Part shown: piece by piece, positions 4,277 to 6,069 of the stretch
Position numbering within the stretch: the first letter of the stretch is position 1
How the letters are laid out: each line of letters opens with the position of its first letter
NCBI GenBank assembly: GCA_031550405.1
Contig: JAVBOP010000081.1
Span: 1 to 6,069 of the forward strand
Reading direction: 5' to 3'
Source: JAVBOP01 sp031550405
GTDB lineage: Bacteria > Bacteroidota > Ignavibacteria > Kapaibacteriales > UBA2268
DNA: 6,069 nt
Position numbers and translations under genes: made by a program
Notes under the pieces: model-generated
Databases searched by the model: none
Told to the model about the DNA's origin: nothing
The model's input: only the letters and a program-made list of their open reading frames with translations

Positions 4277-5326
4277 TTAAACTGATATAACACCCATTGG
4301 AAACTTTAAAATTATTGTATTCCTCATGTATGGGATTTCGTCAAACATTTCTACGGTACTATCAATAGGATAAAATTCAATCATTGAATCATTTAATTTC
4401 ATTAATTCAGATGCAACATATAGTCCCATACCTGTACCATCAAGTTTTGATTTTTTAGCCCATTTCCCTGAATATTTAGGATGAAATATTTTTTCTATTT
4501 CATCTTCTTCAACTTTAACACTTTTCATGTCAATTTCTAACTCAAGGATGCCATTACTTCCTTTAAAATTGATATTCAATTCTGAATTTGGCAAAATATA
4601 TTTTTGAATATTGCTGAAAATATTATTGAATACAACCGAAACTGATTTATAATCAATCATAACAGTACTTTCGCAATTGGTTATTTTTATGTTTATTTCT
4701 TTTTCTTTTAGTAATTTCATAAAATGTGCTAGAGAAAAATGCAATACTTTATGAATAGAATGTGCCTGTATACTTAGATTAGGTTCTTTTGCTGTTAACA
4801 TTTCATAAGCATCTATCTCTGTCTTTATTGCTTTTAAATCTTTTAACAAGGATAGTAACATATTAGAAGTTGCCTTAACATCATCTAATATGATCTTTTG
4901 AATTGCATCTAGTTGTTTTTCATAACCTCGCTGAATAAGTATTTCTTGTGGTATTAGTTTATAAATTTCCTGAGACAAATGAGCAGTGAAAGATGTAATA
5001 TTGTGTCTAAATTGTTTGTTTTCTTCATCTTCTATAGCAATTAGTCCTTGCTTGTTTTTATATAACATATCAAAGAACATCGTATACATCTTGCTTGTTT
5101 TTTTAAACTCAGTATTACTTATTTTTTCATCGGAACTGCATAAATACACATAACCATTGCTAAGATTAATTTTTCCTTGTTTTTTATTTTTTTTTGTACG
5201 TAATCCTTTTGTGTATTCAAGAGGCGATTTACACTTATCAATATCAATTAAATGTTCTTTTGGGAGATTTGAAAAAAGAATACTTTCTTCTTTATTTACA
5301 AAATTTACAAAATGAGCAAACAACAT
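4277..5326 (-). CDS. Soluble histidine-kinase-like protein with divergent GHKL domain
   Basis: This 349-residue protein has no membrane segment or signal peptide. The N-terminal part (1-100) is unrecognised and holds a lysine-rich patch, RTKKNKKQGK (43-52). FRHNITSF gives H108 as a plausible phosphoacceptor on a helical hairpin (about 103-175). The C-terminal ATPase domain has the N-box NNIFSNIQKY (234-243), an F-box-like IFHPKYSGK (280-288) and G2 DGTGMGLYVASEL (296-308). The G1 box is weak: EIDMKSV (264-270) replaces the usual D-x-G-x-G. It would autophosphorylate from ATP and pass phosphate to the receiver protein encoded just upstream, starting 7 bases after that gene's stop. The start is ATG with no Shine-Dalgarno site. 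A nine-A run lies at codons 44-47. The input signal is unknown. It could instead be a GHKL ATPase that is no longer a kinase. Confidence 0.75.
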   Translation of the reverse strand: MLFAHFVNFVNKEESILFSNLPKEHLIDIDKCKSPLEYTKGLRTKKNKKQGKINLSNGYVYLCSSDEKISNTEFKKTSKMYTMFFDMLYKNKQGLIAIEDEENKQFRHNITSFTAHLSQEIYKLIPQEILIQRGYEKQLDAIQKIILDDVKATSNMLLSLLKDLKAIKTEIDAYEMLTAKEPNLSIQAHSIHKVLHFSLAHFMKLLKEKEINIKITNCESTVMIDYKSVSVVFNNIFSNIQKYILPNSELNINFKGSNGILELEIDMKSVKVEEDEIEKIFHPKYSGKWAKKSKLDGTGMGLYVASELMKLNDSMIEFYPIDSTVEMFDEIPYMRNTIILKFPMGVISV

Positions 5327-5333
5327 ATTTATT

Positions 5334-6005
5334 TTATTTTGGGAAAAACACCATGTTGATTATATTTAATAGAGCTTCCACATTGGTAATATTAAAAATT
5401 TTAGATACGTAACTTCCGGAAAAATCATTTTTAGATTGTAATTGAATCAGCATTTGTTCTATTTTTTCATCGCTCAATGTGATTCCTGTTTGTTCTCTTA
5501 TAATAATTTTTATTCTGCCAATACACCTGTCAAATGCCAAACATTCTGTTGCAAGAACTTCCAATGTGTGAAGAAATTCATAAGAGTCTGCATTTTTACT
5601 GATCCGTTCATCAGCTTTTTTCATTGCTTTATCAAAAACATCAATGATTCCTTCCTTTTGAGCACTATATGCGACTACTTTTTTTTCAGGATATTTATCT
5701 TTTAATGCTTTTAATAAACCGCGACCTTCTTCGCTGAAACCTAATTTTTTCCCAACACCATGAATGTCTAAAAATATAACATGCGCTTCTTTAATAGTTG
5801 TAGAATCAAGAGTCTCAATATCTTTAATCAACTCTGTATTTAGCCATCCGTTTCTTTTTACAGTATCAACTACGCCAAATTCTTCATTATCTACAAAGAC
5901 TATTTTACAGATTTGTTTGATATCGCCTAATGACCTCTTAGGCAGTTCTTTTTTTTTAATAAACCGCAACTGAACCTCACCATCAAAACGGTACAATATA
6001 GTCAA
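5334..6005 (-). CDS. Response-regulator receiver protein without a known output domain
   Basis: This encodes 223 residues. After a basic N-terminal segment (1-32), a receiver domain runs from about 33 to 143. KIVFVDNEE supplies the acidic pocket (D39, E41, with N40 replacing the second acid), VIFLDIHGVG gives the phosphoacceptor D80, VVAYSAQ the Ser/Thr switch S114, and RISKNAD a candidate conserved lysine K137. The loop after D80 is long and contains GFSEEGRGLL. Residues 144-223 are predicted mostly helical and match no DNA-binding domain I know, so the output may be protein-protein. It is the first gene of a two-gene operon with the kinase-like gene. The only starts are TTG (6005, or 5996 in frame); no ATG exists before the receiver domain, and the frame is closed at 6030-6032. 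A nine-A run lies at codons 17-19. Confidence 0.75.
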   Translation of the reverse strand: MTILYRFDGEVQLRFIKKKELPKRSLGDIKQICKIVFVDNEEFGVVDTVKRNGWLNTELIKDIETLDSTTIKEAHVIFLDIHGVGKKLGFSEEGRGLLKALKDKYPEKKVVAYSAQKEGIIDVFDKAMKKADERISKNADSYEFLHTLEVLATECLAFDRCIGRIKIIIREQTGITLSDEKIEQMLIQLQSKNDFSGSYVSKIFNITNVEALLNIINMVFFPK

Positions 6006-6024
6006 TTGATTTGTTTTAGTCTTG

Positions 6025-6032
6025 CAAAATTA
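6025..6032 (-). promoter_or_regulatory. Candidate -7 promoter box for the receiver-kinase operon
   Basis: On the minus strand this reads TAATTTTG, an exact match to TAnnTTTG. It ends 19 bases before the TTG start at 6005, which implies a leader of only about a dozen bases. No TTTG -33 element is seen; upstream DNA to 6069 is very AT-rich and holds nothing else I can identify. Confidence 0.45.
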
Positions 6033-6069
6033 CATATTTAAATTTAATTTATCACGATTATTTTATAAA

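Noticed and set aside
4277..5326. Membrane sensor kinase
   Set aside because: No hydrophobic stretch is long enough to span a membrane and no signal peptide is present.
5194..5973. Three plus-strand frames (5194-5412, 5442-5705, 5764-5973)
   Set aside because: They are antisense to the receiver and kinase-like genes, rich in Phe/Cys/Ser as expected for reversed Lys/Glu-rich coding DNA, with no domain.

Overview
The window looks like mobile or accessory DNA from a member of the Bacteroidota (Bacteroides/Prevotella-like). The grounds are AT-rich sequence (roughly one third G+C over most of the window), A/T-rich gene leaders that mostly lack strong Shine-Dalgarno sites, and copies of the Bacteroidota -7 promoter motif TAnnTTTG in front of gene starts. 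No tRNA, rRNA or CRISPR array was recognised.

Left edge (1-416): the first 145 bases hold the N-terminus of a leftward gene that looks like an insertion-sequence transposase. Its upstream side abuts the 3' remnant of a rightward gene that has lost its 5' part (open from about 228, stop at 414-416). The end of that remnant overlaps the start of the next gene out of frame.

Rightward replication/phage-like block (373-4044): a DnaB-family replicative helicase; a spacer packed with about ten GTTCWG-like hexamers one helical turn apart; a small helix-turn-helix protein; a 56-residue GTG-start protein coupled to it by a 4-base overlap; a 117-residue unknown; and a solitary beta-class DNA methyltransferase. 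Then comes a small lipoprotein-like gene with a damaged-looking start, and an 11-codon stub that may be what is left of a further gene. A helicase, a small DNA-binding protein and an orphan methyltransferase fit the early region of a prophage, or a plasmid or integrative-element backbone. The repeat array beside the helicase is a candidate origin or operator.

A structured stretch (4055-4172) ending in a strong terminator that reads in both directions separates this block from a convergent, leftward two-gene operon (6005 down to 4277). That operon encodes a receiver-domain protein with no recognisable output domain, followed 7 bases later by a soluble histidine-kinase-like protein with a divergent ATP-binding domain. 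With no membrane sensor and no DNA-binding output, the pair looks like a cytoplasmic phosphorelay. It is the least explained part of the window and the best candidate for an undescribed system, though its output is not visible here. The right edge holds only its promoter region.
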